Shown here: one piece after another, positions 17,388-26,491 of the stretch
Layout of the letters: every line of letters starts with the position of its first letter
Position numbering within the stretch: position 1 is the stretch's first letter
NCBI RefSeq assembly: GCF_022346885.1
Contig: NZ_JAKRNK010000007.1
Location: forward strand, 186,001-250,000
Origin: Paenibacillus sp. ACRRX
GTDB lineage: Bacteria; Bacillota; Bacilli; Paenibacillales; Paenibacillaceae
Direction of reading: 5' to 3'
Length of the DNA: 64,000 bases
Notes under the pieces: model-generated
Seen by the model: only the letters and a program-made list of their open reading frames with translations
Told to the model about the DNA's origin: nothing
Database searches by the model: none
Translations under genes and position numbers: made by a program

Positions 17388-17436
17388 GGTAGCAGAGAGG
17401 GATACTTTGTAGTTCCTATAGTCTGCTGCCTTTTTT
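17388..17436 (+). terminator. Terminator of the LanB-like / 55-residue ORF unit
   Basis: GGTAGCAGA pairs with TCTGCTGCC (one G-U pair) and is followed directly by six T. Confidence 0.7.
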
Positions 17437-17675
17437 GTGCTGTTAATGAACCATACGTAAATTATGTATGGGCCCTATTAGATACTATAAAATGAACATA
17501 GTCCGGAGTATTGAGCATTATTCTCTTCTGCACTTAAATTATGTATTAAGAGAGCATAATAGCAAGGGAGAGAGCGTGCCGAATAACGCTAGATTGAATC
17601 ATTGCAATGACATACTGCTGCGAATTTTTGTATGAAACAGCATGTCTAGTAAAGCATTGGTAAGCAGAATTAATC

Positions 17676-17695
17676 AAAAAGCTGACTCCCGTCAG
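17676..17695 (-). terminator. Short terminator of the stalk-domain gene
   Basis: On the minus strand CTGAC-GGGA-GTCAG is followed by CTTTTTG. The stem is short. Confidence 0.4.
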
Positions 17696-17710
17696 AATGA
17701 TTGCTTCAGG

Positions 17711-18280
17711 CTATTTGATCATTGATTGTAAATCAACAATAGTTAGCGCGCCTGTACGCTGGACGTTTATGTTTAGATCAAATACCTTTGACATATCGCG
17801 AACAGGTACGTACAAGGTCCCTTTTCTTACAAATGGGCCGTGATATTTCTTTTCATCCAATGTGCAATTGTCCGTTCCTGGCTTACAAATGTATGTAGGT
17901 CCAGATATCTTCGTATCATAAGGACTATCCTCTTGTCCGAGCGGACGAGTTTGTATCCAGTAACCACGCTCAAGGTTGCCCCATACCCTAACGGCTTTGT
18001 TATTATGTTGTGTCTCATAGTTGTGATAGACATATTCTTCATGAAATTGAGAGAAGTTCACGTTCAAACCAAGCGCATGAGTCAGAAACTTAAAGGGGAC
18101 GTAAGTTCTTCCGTCTTTTAAGTACACTTCAGCGTCTCTAGCCACTTTTCCCTCGAACTTGATGACGTAATTGGACTGGACGTCTTCAGCTGTTGCCATC
18201 TGTCCATTAACACTCATAACTATAACCAAAGAACAGAATAGAGCTATCCAAGCGAGAGAGGGTATTCTTTTAACCCCCAC
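17711..18280 (-). CDS. Secreted copper-amine-oxidase-N-type stalk domain protein
   Basis: GTG 18280 is chosen because AGGAGGT lies 6 bases upstream; it yields 189 residues with a signal peptide (VKRIPSLAWIALFCSLVIV to QMATA). The mature part has two repeats of the stalk-domain motif, RTYVPFKFLTHALGLNVNF and TLYVPVRDMSKVFDLNINV, found in Cu_amine_oxidN1 domains of many Paenibacillus surface proteins. The middle has two cysteines in YICKPGTDNC. It is likely a small wall-associated protein; no enzyme domain is attached. Confidence 0.72.
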   Translation of the reverse strand: MGVKRIPSLAWIALFCSLVIVMSVNGQMATAEDVQSNYVIKFEGKVARDAEVYLKDGRTYVPFKFLTHALGLNVNFSQFHEEYVYHNYETQHNNKAVRVWGNLERGYWIQTRPLGQEDSPYDTKISGPTYICKPGTDNCTLDEKKYHGPFVRKGTLYVPVRDMSKVFDLNINVQRTGALTIVDLQSMIK

Positions 18281-18963
18281 AGTCTTACCTCCTAAAGAAC
18301 ATTGGTGGAAATCGGACGAAATCATGTACACACTATATAGACTCTTGCTAACTATAAAATATTTCAATATCACTATGATTATTGGGTTGAAAAATCTCAC
18401 TGTTAGATTCTAAAGAGTTTATAAAAACTATTTTCATTTTCTGTTTTTACTATATGCTTAAGATAATATTGGGAGAAACTGCATTCATTCGTTTATACAC
18501 AAAAAGAAAGTATCTGCGGATGTGATCTCACTGCGGATATTCATCCCATTATTAATGAAAACCAATTGGTGTATCGCTACTTGATGTATCAGATACATCT
18601 TCATTCATGGAGCAGCGATAGCGAAGGAATACACCATAATAATGATGAATGATATCTAACTTTGTTAATAGCGCTGCTTATTTGGTTTTTTTATGGATGC
18701 TATATAGGATAATGTTACAGCTGTGATAAAACTAGGATCATACATTTTGTGATGTAAGATAGGGGACTTGAGTACGATGATAATTTAGTTATCGTGATGT
18801 TGCACAGCAATCGACATATTTCGACTTTATTTTAAGGCTAAATGAAGATCTCAGGCAGTAAAATGAGGATTTCTTTTCATTATGAACTCCTTCATGGTTG
18901 CCTGTTTTTTCTTTTATAGTTATTATTATCAGTAGTAGTAAAGTATCAATTTGGAGGTGGGGC
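18281..18963. other. 683-bp divergent region upstream of comQ
   Basis: It separates the divergent stalk-domain gene and the comQXPA locus and must hold promoters for both. A nested inverted repeat lies at 18567-18636. No coding frame with a ribosome-binding site was found. Confidence 0.5.
18567..18636. repeat. Nested inverted repeats upstream of comQ
   Basis: GATGTATCAGATACATC (18583-18599) is a perfect 8-1-8 palindrome. It is enclosed by TGGTGTAT (18568) and ATACACCA (18629-18636). This may be a regulator binding site or an RNA structure. It is 330 bases before comQ, and its role is unknown. Confidence 0.45.
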
Positions 18964-19899
18964 ATGGAAGTTGAGTTAGTGAGAATTAAAGAGGAATTGC
19001 TCGCATTAATCGACGAATATTTTCAAGATTCGCTACGGGAATATGCGCGTACTTTCTTGGATGACAAGCTGGAGGAAGGCACTCATTTTGGCTTGTTAAC
19101 CGTATTCCACTATCGCATGTTCGGAGGAGAAGGAGAGCTTATCTATAAGGCTGCGGCTGCTATTGAACTGTTTGTGTTGAGCTGTGACATGTTTGATGAT
19201 ATTCAGGATCAGGACGCGCCGTCTAAGCCATGGATGCAGATTCCTCAACCCCTTGCTATTAATGTAGCATTAGGCTTTATGGTTTTAGGGCATCAGTGTA
19301 TAGGAAATAGTTCATTAGACCATGAGCGGATACGTATTGTAACTGATCAAGTAGATCGACTGCTTCTTAAGTCAATTAATGGCCAGATGATGGATTTGCA
19401 AAATGATGTGGCTGATTCTGATGGTTACACGAACATGATCACCATGAAGTCTGCATCCATATTAGTAATGGCCTGTATGGCAGGAGTTCTCCTTGCTACT
19501 GGGGCATGGAATGAAACTGTTGCTAATTACGCTACCGAAATGGGTCTGGGGGCACAGCTATACAATGATTACCGTAATATGCTTCGTTGGCATGAGTCCA
19601 GTGATATCATATCCGGTAGACGTACGCTGCCGATCTTATTAATGTCGGAAGAGCTTGAGAAGGCACGGCTTGTGTCAAGCGAAGGATCTAATCCGTTAGC
19701 CCTATATTTAAGCGAACATGAGAATACGGAAGAGATTGTTGCGCTGCTGGACCAATCTGGTGTAGGGAAATACATACAAGTACTGTTGAAATTGAATTAC
19801 TATCAGTGTCTGGAATATTTCGACTCGTTATCACCAACACCGTTATTACGCCAGCAATTTATAGATTCCTTTGTCCAACAGACTGAATTAGTTTATTGA
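18964..19899 (+). CDS. comQ: ComX-modifying isoprenyl transferase ComQ
   Basis: The 311-residue protein has the polyprenyl synthase-like fold with a first Asp-rich motif DMFDDIQDQD (about residue 73) and a second motif QLYNDYRN (about 198). ComQ attaches an isoprenoid to a tryptophan of the ComX precursor and is needed to make active pheromone. ATG 18964 follows GGAGGTG by 5 bases; the longer frame from 18898 has no such site. It is the first gene of a comQ-comX-comP-comA set, and that gene order is what separates it from a plain prenyl diphosphate synthase. Confidence 0.88.
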   Translation: MEVELVRIKEELLALIDEYFQDSLREYARTFLDDKLEEGTHFGLLTVFHYRMFGGEGELIYKAAAAIELFVLSCDMFDDIQDQDAPSKPWMQIPQPLAINVALGFMVLGHQCIGNSSLDHERIRIVTDQVDRLLLKSINGQMMDLQNDVADSDGYTNMITMKSASILVMACMAGVLLATGAWNETVANYATEMGLGAQLYNDYRNMLRWHESSDIISGRRTLPILLMSEELEKARLVSSEGSNPLALYLSEHENTEEIVALLDQSGVGKYIQVLLKLNYYQCLEYFDSLSPTPLLRQQFIDSFVQQTELVY

Positions 19900-19947
19900 A
19901 CGTATTGTTAGCACACATTAAGCTTATATCATAGGAGGATTTTAAAA

Positions 19948-20121
19948 ATGATTAAAGATATAATTAAAGAATTGATGAATGATATCTCTAAAAGAGAAAT
20001 GTTTTTACAAGGGAAATTGAATTTCGCAGGTGTAACACCTGTTCAACAACAAGTTATCATGGAGTCTTTTAGCCCAAAGAAAAATTCTCCAAAAGATAAG
20101 GTTTTTCTTAAATGGCAATAA
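19948..20121 (+). CDS. comX: ComX pheromone precursor
   Basis: A 57-residue peptide starts at ATG 19948 after ATAGGAGGAT. It begins MIKDIIKELMNDIS and ends KDKVFLKWQ, with Trp56 next to last. ComX precursors are 50-75 residues, very variable, and carry a conserved Trp near the C terminus that ComQ prenylates before export of the C-terminal 5-10 residues. Its place between comQ and comP supports the call, since sequence alone would not. The mature pheromone would be a C-terminal fragment containing the modified Trp. Confidence 0.85.
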   Translation: MIKDIIKELMNDISKREMFLQGKLNFAGVTPVQQQVIMESFSPKKNSPKDKVFLKWQ

Positions 20122-20168
20122 AGAGGTGACTTGAAATTCGATTTAAAAAGTGGCAGGACATCATATTT

Positions 20169-22520
20169 GTGATTTGTTTACTCCTATTAATAATTCAAAT
20201 CGTTTCTGCATCTATGAAGTGCGCTCAGATTGGATTAACGGTCTCTATGAACAATGAGGGGCAATATATCGCAACGGATATAAATCCTTACGATAGAGCA
20301 GACGAAAATGGAATTAAGCGAGGAGACATATTACTACAAGTCGATGGAGATCCACCTGCAAATAATATGTTTGTTCGAAAGTTTGGCTTGGTTGAACAAG
20401 TAGATACGTTAATGATTCGTAAGCTGAATGGCACAGTACAGACAATAACAATTGATCACGATTGGCTTACTAATATACGGTCAGGTCCACTATTTTTTCA
20501 GATCATCATGCCCAGCCTTGTACTGATTGTTTTCCTCTTGATGGCCAGTATTGTGTATGTAAAGCGAGGGGATGATAAGGCCGCAAGGCTGCTAATCCTA
20601 TTTTTTGTATCATTAGGCATGATGTATTTTAGTGTAACAGCTTCAACAAGACTTGATCATATTGGACGTATAGTAATGTCTTTGCTCCCTGTAAGCTTCT
20701 GTATTTTTATGTACTTCATGAATGCATACTTATGTCGGTATAGAGTTAAATTTATAAATAATGTGATATTAAACTCTTTGACGCTTATTGTATTAACACA
20801 ATGTATAATACGAGCATTGTATCAATTTGATATTATTCGTTCGAATATAAACATAATGTTAAATTACTTATATTTGGGTTCTATCACAGTTGTTTATGGA
20901 ATTTGCTTATACCGACTTGTTACTTTATTTGTGCAGTATCGATTTACTAAGCTTAATCCGTTATTCAAATTTATGCTTGCTGCACATATGATGGCGTTCA
21001 TACCATTTGTCACGATGAATGTACTACCATTAATTCTATTGAATTTGCAATTTCTTCCTTCTATGTTCACTACGTTATTTGTGTTGGTTCTTCCATTAAG
21101 TTATATGTACTTAATAACATCAAATCGTTTGTTTGATATCGATTTTATTTTGACACGTTTTAAATATTACACTTCACTAGCTATTATTCCGTCACTTGTT
21201 GTTCTATTTTTTTTAGGCTTAGTTTACAATATTAATTATGATCACACATGGATACAGTGGTTCCAAATCTTTGTTGTGATCCACATTGGGTTTACTCTTT
21301 TCTTGTATCTTAAAGAGCAAATCGATTATAAATTTAGACCCAAGCTCTTTAAACAGATGTATAGCTACCAAGATAGTTTGGATCGATTTTCTAGATCAAT
21401 GGCCCGTGTAATGAAAAAGGAAGATCTTGTCCGCGCCATTGAGCAAGAAGTGACCTCCATGCTGCCGTTATGCAGCTTTCAATTTCTTACAGTGAATGGT
21501 GAACAGCGTATCGTCAACCCAGACCCTTTTAATGATGTAGATCATGACATTGCAAAGTATCTACTAGCAAATGTGGAATCTCTTCAAGTAGCAGAGGTCA
21601 TCACGATGCCACAGGGTGTCGCATTAATAGTAGGGCAACGCAAAGAAGAGATTCATGTCATCTGGATTGGCAACAAGAGTAATCGCACCTTATTTAATGT
21701 AGACGAACTGCGCTGGCTCAAAACAATTGCTAATTACACAAGTATTGTGTACGAGAACCTGCATTTTCTTGATAACTTTATGGAGCAGTTGGAAGATGAA
21801 ATGCGTCAAACGCAGTCTTCTACCTCACCTTGGCTGCTGCGGCTGTTGTTCTTGCTATCAGAGAATGAACGACGTCGCCTTGGTTCGGATCTGCACGATT
21901 CCGCGCTTCAAGACCAGTTGATCTGGTACCGGAGGCTGGAAACCTTTATGGCCGACAACAAGATCCCTAAGCACATGCAAAATGAGCTGTTTCTGATTAA
22001 GGAAGGGCTGCTTGACGTTATACATCAGATTCGTGAGACGTGTAACGAACTCAGACCACCTTTGTTAACTGAGCTGGGTGTAGTAGAAGCGGTTGAGTTT
22101 TTAACAGATCATTTGCAGCTTCAGGTGAACTTTGCGGTTGTTCTTCAGGCCAAGCCTGTAACGGCAACTTTAAGCGAAGAACAGATCACTGCGGTATATC
22201 GGATTATGCAAGAACTGCTGCGCAATACGGAGAAGCATGCGAAGGCCAATAAAGTGGTTATCGACATTGAAGAGGATGATACCCACATTTACCTAGCCTA
22301 TAAAGATGATGGTATCGGCATGAATTTGGACAACTTACAATCGTCATTCAGCCATATGGGATTGTCAGGGATTCGTGAACGTGTGATTAGTCTGGAAGGT
22401 GAGATTGAGTTTCATGCGGAAGAGGGCCATGGGTTCGCAGTAAGCATGAAGATTCCGATTAAATTGTCAAAACGACGTGAAGAAAGGGACGATATACGTG
22501 ATTCGTATCTTATTGGTTGA
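20169..22520 (+). CDS. comP: ComX receptor histidine kinase ComP
   Basis: The 783-residue kinase has one N-terminal helix and an extracellular PDZ-like loop (QIGLTVSMNNEGQYIA to GIKRGDILLQVDGDPP, residues 18-60). Multiple membrane helices (about 110-400), a GAF-like linker and a HisKA_3 domain follow, with His576 in RRLGSDLHDSALQDQL, then a HATPase (QELLRNTEKHAKA, DDGIGM). It phosphorylates ComA on binding ComX. GTG 20169 is the only ordinary start but leaves no charged N terminus. An AGAGGTGA site at 20122 is better placed for an in-frame ATT codon at 20136, which would add RFKKWQD before the helix. The TTG at 20131 is out of frame. Confidence 0.88.
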   Translation: MICLLLLIIQIVSASMKCAQIGLTVSMNNEGQYIATDINPYDRADENGIKRGDILLQVDGDPPANNMFVRKFGLVEQVDTLMIRKLNGTVQTITIDHDWLTNIRSGPLFFQIIMPSLVLIVFLLMASIVYVKRGDDKAARLLILFFVSLGMMYFSVTASTRLDHIGRIVMSLLPVSFCIFMYFMNAYLCRYRVKFINNVILNSLTLIVLTQCIIRALYQFDIIRSNINIMLNYLYLGSITVVYGICLYRLVTLFVQYRFTKLNPLFKFMLAAHMMAFIPFVTMNVLPLILLNLQFLPSMFTTLFVLVLPLSYMYLITSNRLFDIDFILTRFKYYTSLAIIPSLVVLFFLGLVYNINYDHTWIQWFQIFVVIHIGFTLFLYLKEQIDYKFRPKLFKQMYSYQDSLDRFSRSMARVMKKEDLVRAIEQEVTSMLPLCSFQFLTVNGEQRIVNPDPFNDVDHDIAKYLLANVESLQVAEVITMPQGVALIVGQRKEEIHVIWIGNKSNRTLFNVDELRWLKTIANYTSIVYENLHFLDNFMEQLEDEMRQTQSSTSPWLLRLLFLLSENERRRLGSDLHDSALQDQLIWYRRLETFMADNKIPKHMQNELFLIKEGLLDVIHQIRETCNELRPPLLTELGVVEAVEFLTDHLQLQVNFAVVLQAKPVTATLSEEQITAVYRIMQELLRNTEKHAKANKVVIDIEEDDTHIYLAYKDDGIGMNLDNLQSSFSHMGLSGIRERVISLEGEIEFHAEEGHGFAVSMKIPIKLSKRREERDDIRDSYLIG

Positions 22521-23148
22521 TGATCATCCTTCTGTAGGAGAAGGTACGAAGACCATGTTAGAGCAGGACCCGAACTTAAACGTAACATTTGTGCTGTCTG
22601 CAGTTGAGGCGCTGGAAGCGGTAAAGCACGAGGAGTTTGACATTTTTCTGTGTGATCTGAATATGCCTACAATAAGTGGCATGGAATTAACGAAACGGTT
22701 AATACAGGAGGACCCGGATCGTCGGGTCCTTATTTATACGGGGTATGAGATCAATACTCATTTCAACTTGCTTGTTGAAACGGGCGTGTCCGGCTTCATC
22801 TCAAAAACGGCGCCACGCGACCAGCTTCATAATGCCATTTATTGTGCAATGCATGGCGAGGCTATGATTCCTGTAACGCTGTTGAGGCAGCTACGCAGAA
22901 GTGAGGTTAAGATTCAGAAGGGCGAGAAATCAATCGAAGAAGCCTCCATTACGGAACGAGAACAACAGATTTTGCAGGGCGTAGCGGATGGGATGAGCAA
23001 CAAGAACATTGCGCTTATGTTGATGATGAGTCAACGTACAGTGGAGTACAATCTAACCCGCATCTTTGAGAAGTTAGGTGTTAGTTCGAGATCAGAAGCC
23101 ATTGTAGAAGCAAAACGATTAGGTCTGGTTCGAATGGAGTCCTTTTAA
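22498..23148 (+). CDS. comA: Response regulator ComA
   Basis: The 216-residue NarL/FixJ-type regulator has a receiver domain (IRILLVDDHPSVGEG, phospho-acceptor Asp in FDIFLCDLNMP, about residue 53) and a LuxR helix-turn-helix (ITEREQQILQGVADGMSNK, SQRTVEYNLTRIFEKLGVSS). GTG 22498 is chosen for its AAAGGGA site 8 bases upstream; a longer GTG frame begins at 22477. It overlaps the end of comP by 23 bases. Phosphorylated ComA activates quorum-dependent promoters in Bacillus; its targets here are unknown. Confidence 0.88.
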   Translation: MIRILLVDDHPSVGEGTKTMLEQDPNLNVTFVLSAVEALEAVKHEEFDIFLCDLNMPTISGMELTKRLIQEDPDRRVLIYTGYEINTHFNLLVETGVSGFISKTAPRDQLHNAIYCAMHGEAMIPVTLLRQLRRSEVKIQKGEKSIEEASITEREQQILQGVADGMSNKNIALMLMMSQRTVEYNLTRIFEKLGVSSRSEAIVEAKRLGLVRMESF

Positions 23149-23224
23149 ACGAGATTCATCACGGTAGGCCCTTGTATTCAGATTCTTTCTTATACCTAAG
23201 CACTAATTAATATATGAATATATG

Positions 23225-23253
23225 TTGATTAATAGCATATATCCCCTTATAAT
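23225..23253 (+). promoter_or_regulatory. Sigma-A-type promoter
   Basis: TTGATT, a 17-base spacer and TATAAT lie 58 bases before the next gene. Confidence 0.7.
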
Positions 23254-23311
23254 GGGCATGTAGAACTATGTTCTTGCATATATATGGGTATTTTTTGAGA
23301 GGAGGAATTAG

Positions 23312-23713
23312 ATGTCAAGGGCTTATGAGATGAGTTTGGCTAGGCAGCTAAGTTATGTATTTGAGGAGTTGGAACCGGAACTTCTAGGCCTGACTGGGGG
23401 CACCTTAGTCGTTTGTATCCGTAATGATTCCATAGGTAAGTTCGGCATTAGACATGATGCTATGGAAAGCCATGACGGTGTTATTGTTCCGCTCCGCAAA
23501 GGACTGCAGAAAAGTCATGTTACCTCATTCCGCCTCATGGCGATGGAAGCATTGAAGCGCAAGAAGAACTGGACACACGGTGAGATCGTATTTGACTTTA
23601 CAATTAAGCAGGATACGCTGCTCGTGAGTACTTGGTTCGAGTCCAATTATAACATGTCCAATTTGTTAGAGAAGTTCCCTTATTCAGATCCACATCAAGC
23701 TTCCCGTCGTTAA
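23312..23713 (+). CDS. Conserved-looking cytosolic protein of unknown function
   Basis: The 133-residue protein begins at ATG 23312 after GAGGAGGA and has its own strong promoter. It has no signal peptide or membrane helix and looks like a compact alpha/beta domain (LTGGTLVVCIRNDSIGKFGI, GEIVFDFTIKQDTLLVSTWF). No family is recognised. It lies just after comA but has a separate promoter. Confidence 0.7.
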   Translation: MSRAYEMSLARQLSYVFEELEPELLGLTGGTLVVCIRNDSIGKFGIRHDAMESHDGVIVPLRKGLQKSHVTSFRLMAMEALKRKKNWTHGEIVFDFTIKQDTLLVSTWFESNYNMSNLLEKFPYSDPHQASRR

Positions 23714-24070
23714 TCCTCTTACATCATGCTTACCTAACATCCTTTATTCGGATCGTCCCATAACTTATATTGTTATCCGTACCCTGTATGATGCTGGAGC
23801 TGCAGCACAAAGGATGTTCAAGGTAAAAGACTATCCTGTTTGCTACAATTCGTCACATTTATAGCTGTACATACCGTTTGAAAACAAGAGCGTTGGGCCG
23901 ACAAGGTCCAGCGCTTTATTTAATAATGTTGAGATCATAAGAGAACCAAGTAACACTTTAATCAGACTCAAACCCACACTGGACATACGAAGCGTGGGTT
24001 GTATAGTTTGACAACGCGAGATTTATAAGAGACCGCCGATAACCCTTATGTTCAAAGCTTGATCATGGCC
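23714..24070. other. 357-bp convergent gap with two hairpins
   Basis: Besides the terminator at 23889, a second inverted repeat AACCCAC/GTGGGTT lies at 23971-24000. No coding frame was found. Confidence 0.5.
23889..23921 (+). terminator. Terminator in the convergent gap
   Basis: AGCGTTGGG pairs with TCCAGCGCT (one G-U) and is followed by TTATTT. Confidence 0.65.
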
Positions 24071-24409
24071 CTATATGGAGCCGAATCGGTTTATTAATTT
24101 GTCCTGATGGGCTTGCATCATACGATCCATAGAAATATCATATCGCTTCGCTAACACGAGCAGATTTGCCAGTACATCACCAAGTTCTTCAACCAGTTCC
24201 TGATGCAGCATGCTGTCGCTTGGAACAGCCTCATCTGGCCGATCACGACCGATCTCCATTGCACGTACTGCTCTGGCAACTTCGCCTACTTCTTCCATGA
24301 GGAATCCGACACGGATAAAGGAGTCATAATCAGACCATTGGCGAGAGGCGTAGAATTGATGTACCCATTGTTCAAAAGATTGAATATCCATTTTTGTGTG
24401 TTCTGTCAT
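24071..24409 (-). CDS. MazG-like nucleotide pyrophosphohydrolase
   Basis: The 112-residue single-domain protein has the MazG/all-alpha NTP-pyrophosphatase metal motifs EEVGEVARA (EExxE, about residue 40) and EELGDVLANLL (ExxD, about 77). Such enzymes hydrolyse (d)NTPs to monophosphates and pyrophosphate and clean damaged nucleotides. It is shorter than two-domain MazG and matches the small MazG-like proteins of Bacillota. Divergent from the LOG-family gene. Confidence 0.8.
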   Translation of the reverse strand: MTEHTKMDIQSFEQWVHQFYASRQWSDYDSFIRVGFLMEEVGEVARAVRAMEIGRDRPDEAVPSDSMLHQELVEELGDVLANLLVLAKRYDISMDRMMQAHQDKLINRFGSI

Positions 24410-24502
24410 ATGTAAGCTTCCTTTCTATGCCATTAAGGCTTATACTTCTTATAGCTTATATGGAGCTGCAACAAAGAACAAGTAATAGGAGTGTTAACAG
24501 AG

Positions 24503-25087
24503 ATGAAGAGTATTTGTGTGTACGCTGGCTCTAACTTGGGCAATCGGCCCGAGTATGCGGAACAGGCACGCCAATTGGGTGTGGAACTGGCTAAACGGGG
24601 GATTCGGCTTATCTATGGAGGTTCCAAAGTGGGACTGATGGGGGAAGTCGCAAACAGCGTATTGGCGCATGGCGGTAAAGTGACAGGTGTGATGCCAACG
24701 GGCTTATTTAAGGGAGAAATGATGCATACAGACCTTACTGAGCTGGTCGAGGTTAAAGATATGCATGAGCGTAAAGCAACGATGATCCGGCTGGCGGATG
24801 GCTTTATTGCGATGCCAGGCGGTTTCGGTACGCTTGAAGAATGGTTTGAAGTGATGAGCTGGTCCCAGCTTGGTATTCATGAAAGGCCAGTTGGGTTATT
24901 AAATGTCGCGGATTTTTATACTCCATTGCTGAGAATGATTGATCATTCAATTGAAGCTGGATTTGCTCTTCATACACATCGAAGCTTGGTTATTGCAGAA
25001 CCGACAGCGATAGAGCTGCTGGAACAGATGGAAGCATTTAAGCGTCCTGTATTCGGGAATAAGTGGAAACAGCTTGATGAAGCTTGA
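24503..25087 (+). CDS. LOG-family nucleotide phosphoribohydrolase
   Basis: The 194-residue Rossmann-like protein has IYGGSKVGLMGEVANSVL and the catalytic PGGFGTLEE motif of the TIGR00730/LOG family, preceded by MHERKATM. These enzymes cleave nucleoside 5'-monophosphates, including cytokinin forms, to base and ribose 5-phosphate. ATG 24503 (MKSICVYAGS) is preferred over the GTG at 24491, which overlaps the AGGAG site. Confidence 0.85.
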   Translation: MKSICVYAGSNLGNRPEYAEQARQLGVELAKRGIRLIYGGSKVGLMGEVANSVLAHGGKVTGVMPTGLFKGEMMHTDLTELVEVKDMHERKATMIRLADGFIAMPGGFGTLEEWFEVMSWSQLGIHERPVGLLNVADFYTPLLRMIDHSIEAGFALHTHRSLVIAEPTAIELLEQMEAFKRPVFGNKWKQLDEA

Positions 25088-25441
25088 TGTTTACATAAAT
25101 GTATACAGATAGAGGACTGTATCCCAGTGAATGCAGTCCTCTTTAGTGATGTAGAGGTAGTGACGAAGTGTCACGTATTTCCCGATATCAGCAGATTATA
25201 GCGCTGTTCATCTTATAGATGAGGCTTCACTTATAATTAAAATGTACCGAAAGAGACAAGTTTATTGTGTTCAAACAGGCCGAGCAGGATGGCCAAATGC
25301 GATCTTAAGCTAAAAAAATGTTAAAAAAAAGACGTATCGCTTTTACTTTTTTTAGAAACGTGTTGTTATAGAATAGAGAAAGTTAGGAGTATAAAGGAAT
25401 AGATACATAAGTAATTAACGGATTGTGGAAAGGAGTCGTAT
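25088..25441. other. 354-bp gap before the glycan operon
   Basis: It holds the LOG-gene terminator and, near 25340-25375, an AT-rich stretch with a weak TATAGAAT-type promoter. No gene was seen. Confidence 0.4.
25111..25142 (+). terminator. Terminator after the LOG gene
   Basis: AGAGGACT pairs with AGTCCTCT and is followed by TTTAG. Confidence 0.6.
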
Positions 25442-26491
25442 ATGGTTCAGTCAGAAATGTCATTTTACAACAGCAGTCAGTCATCTACTTACAAACAACA
25501 GCCTATCTTGTATATTGTAGTACCTTGTTATAATGAAGAAGAGGTATTCACCTTAACCGTCGAGCATCTAACTGAGGTGATGACGTCGATGGTGCAGGAG
25601 CAGCTAGTTTCCAGGGAGAGCCGTTTAATGTTTGTGGATGACGGTAGTCGAGATACGACATGGTTGCAGATTGCGGCGGCACGTAGGGAGAATCCTTGGG
25701 TGACCGGATTAAAGCTTGCTCGAAACGCGGGGCACCAGAAGGCATTGTTAGCGGGCTTGATGTACGCGAAGGAATTTGCGGATTGTGTGGTATCGATGGA
25801 TGCTGACCTTCAGGATGACACGGGAGTTGTGCGCGACTTTGTACTCCGATATCGTGAAGGTTATGATGTGGTGTATGGGGTGAGAAGAAGTCGCGAAACA
25901 GATACATGGTTCAAACGTTGGAGCGCAGAGAAATTCTACAAATTAATGCAGCGGATGGGAGTTAACACAGTATACAACCACGCCGATTATCGTCTGATGA
26001 GCAAACGTGCATTGGAGCACTTGGCTGAGTATAAGGAAGTAAACGTATTTCTGAGAGGGATCGTTCCCTTAATCGGCTTCCGTACGACAGTTGTTGAATA
26101 TGATCGTCATGAAAGGGCCGCTGGAGAATCCAAGTATCCTTTAAAGAAGATGCTCTCATTTGCTTGGGAAGGTATTACTTCATTTAGTGTGAAGCCGATG
26201 CGAATTGTAACGATGATCGGATTTTTAAGCTTGGGAGCCAGTTTGCTTGCGGCTATATATGCGCTTATGTCCAAAATCATGGGCATGACCGTCTCTGGTT
26301 GGACTTCCCTTATGGTATCCGTCTGGTTTATAGGAAGCATTCAACTGTTGGCCCTGGGGGTAATTGGTGAATACATAGGCAAGATATATAACGAGGTTAA
26401 GCATCGTCCGCTCTATGTTATAGATGAAGTCCTCCACGAGCAACCGAGCGCCGCAGCTGCACCTTGGAAGGAAGCAGGTTGGAAGGAATGA
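25442..26491 (+). CDS. GT2 glycosyltransferase, undecaprenyl-phosphate sugar type
   Basis: The 349-residue enzyme has a GT-A domain (LYIVVPCYNEEEV, FVDDGSRD, SMDADLQDD) and two C-terminal membrane helices (about 255-320), the layout of GtrB/CsbB/Dpm1-like transferases. These load a hexose from a nucleotide sugar onto undecaprenyl phosphate on the inner face of the membrane. ATG overlaps nothing upstream and follows AAAGGAG. Its stop overlaps the GtrA start as ATGA, so it is the first gene of a three-gene glycan-decoration operon. Confidence 0.88.
   Translation: MVQSEMSFYNSSQSSTYKQQPILYIVVPCYNEEEVFTLTVEHLTEVMTSMVQEQLVSRESRLMFVDDGSRDTTWLQIAAARRENPWVTGLKLARNAGHQKALLAGLMYAKEFADCVVSMDADLQDDTGVVRDFVLRYREGYDVVYGVRRSRETDTWFKRWSAEKFYKLMQRMGVNTVYNHADYRLMSKRALEHLAEYKEVNVFLRGIVPLIGFRTTVVEYDRHERAAGESKYPLKKMLSFAWEGITSFSVKPMRIVTMIGFLSLGASLLAAIYALMSKIMGMTVSGWTSLMVSVWFIGSIQLLALGVIGEYIGKIYNEVKHRPLYVIDEVLHEQPSAAAAPWKEAGWKE

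Larger units (their letters stand above)
17183..17710. other. 528-bp gap without a convincing gene
   Basis: It contains the terminator at 17388-17436 and the terminator of the minus-strand gene at 17676. A 113-codon frame from 17154 is not accepted because the terminator lies inside it. Confidence 0.6.

Noticed and set aside
17154-17495. 113-codon frame on the + strand
   Set aside because: It has no ribosome-binding site, overlaps the 55-residue ORF, and contains a strong T-tailed terminator.
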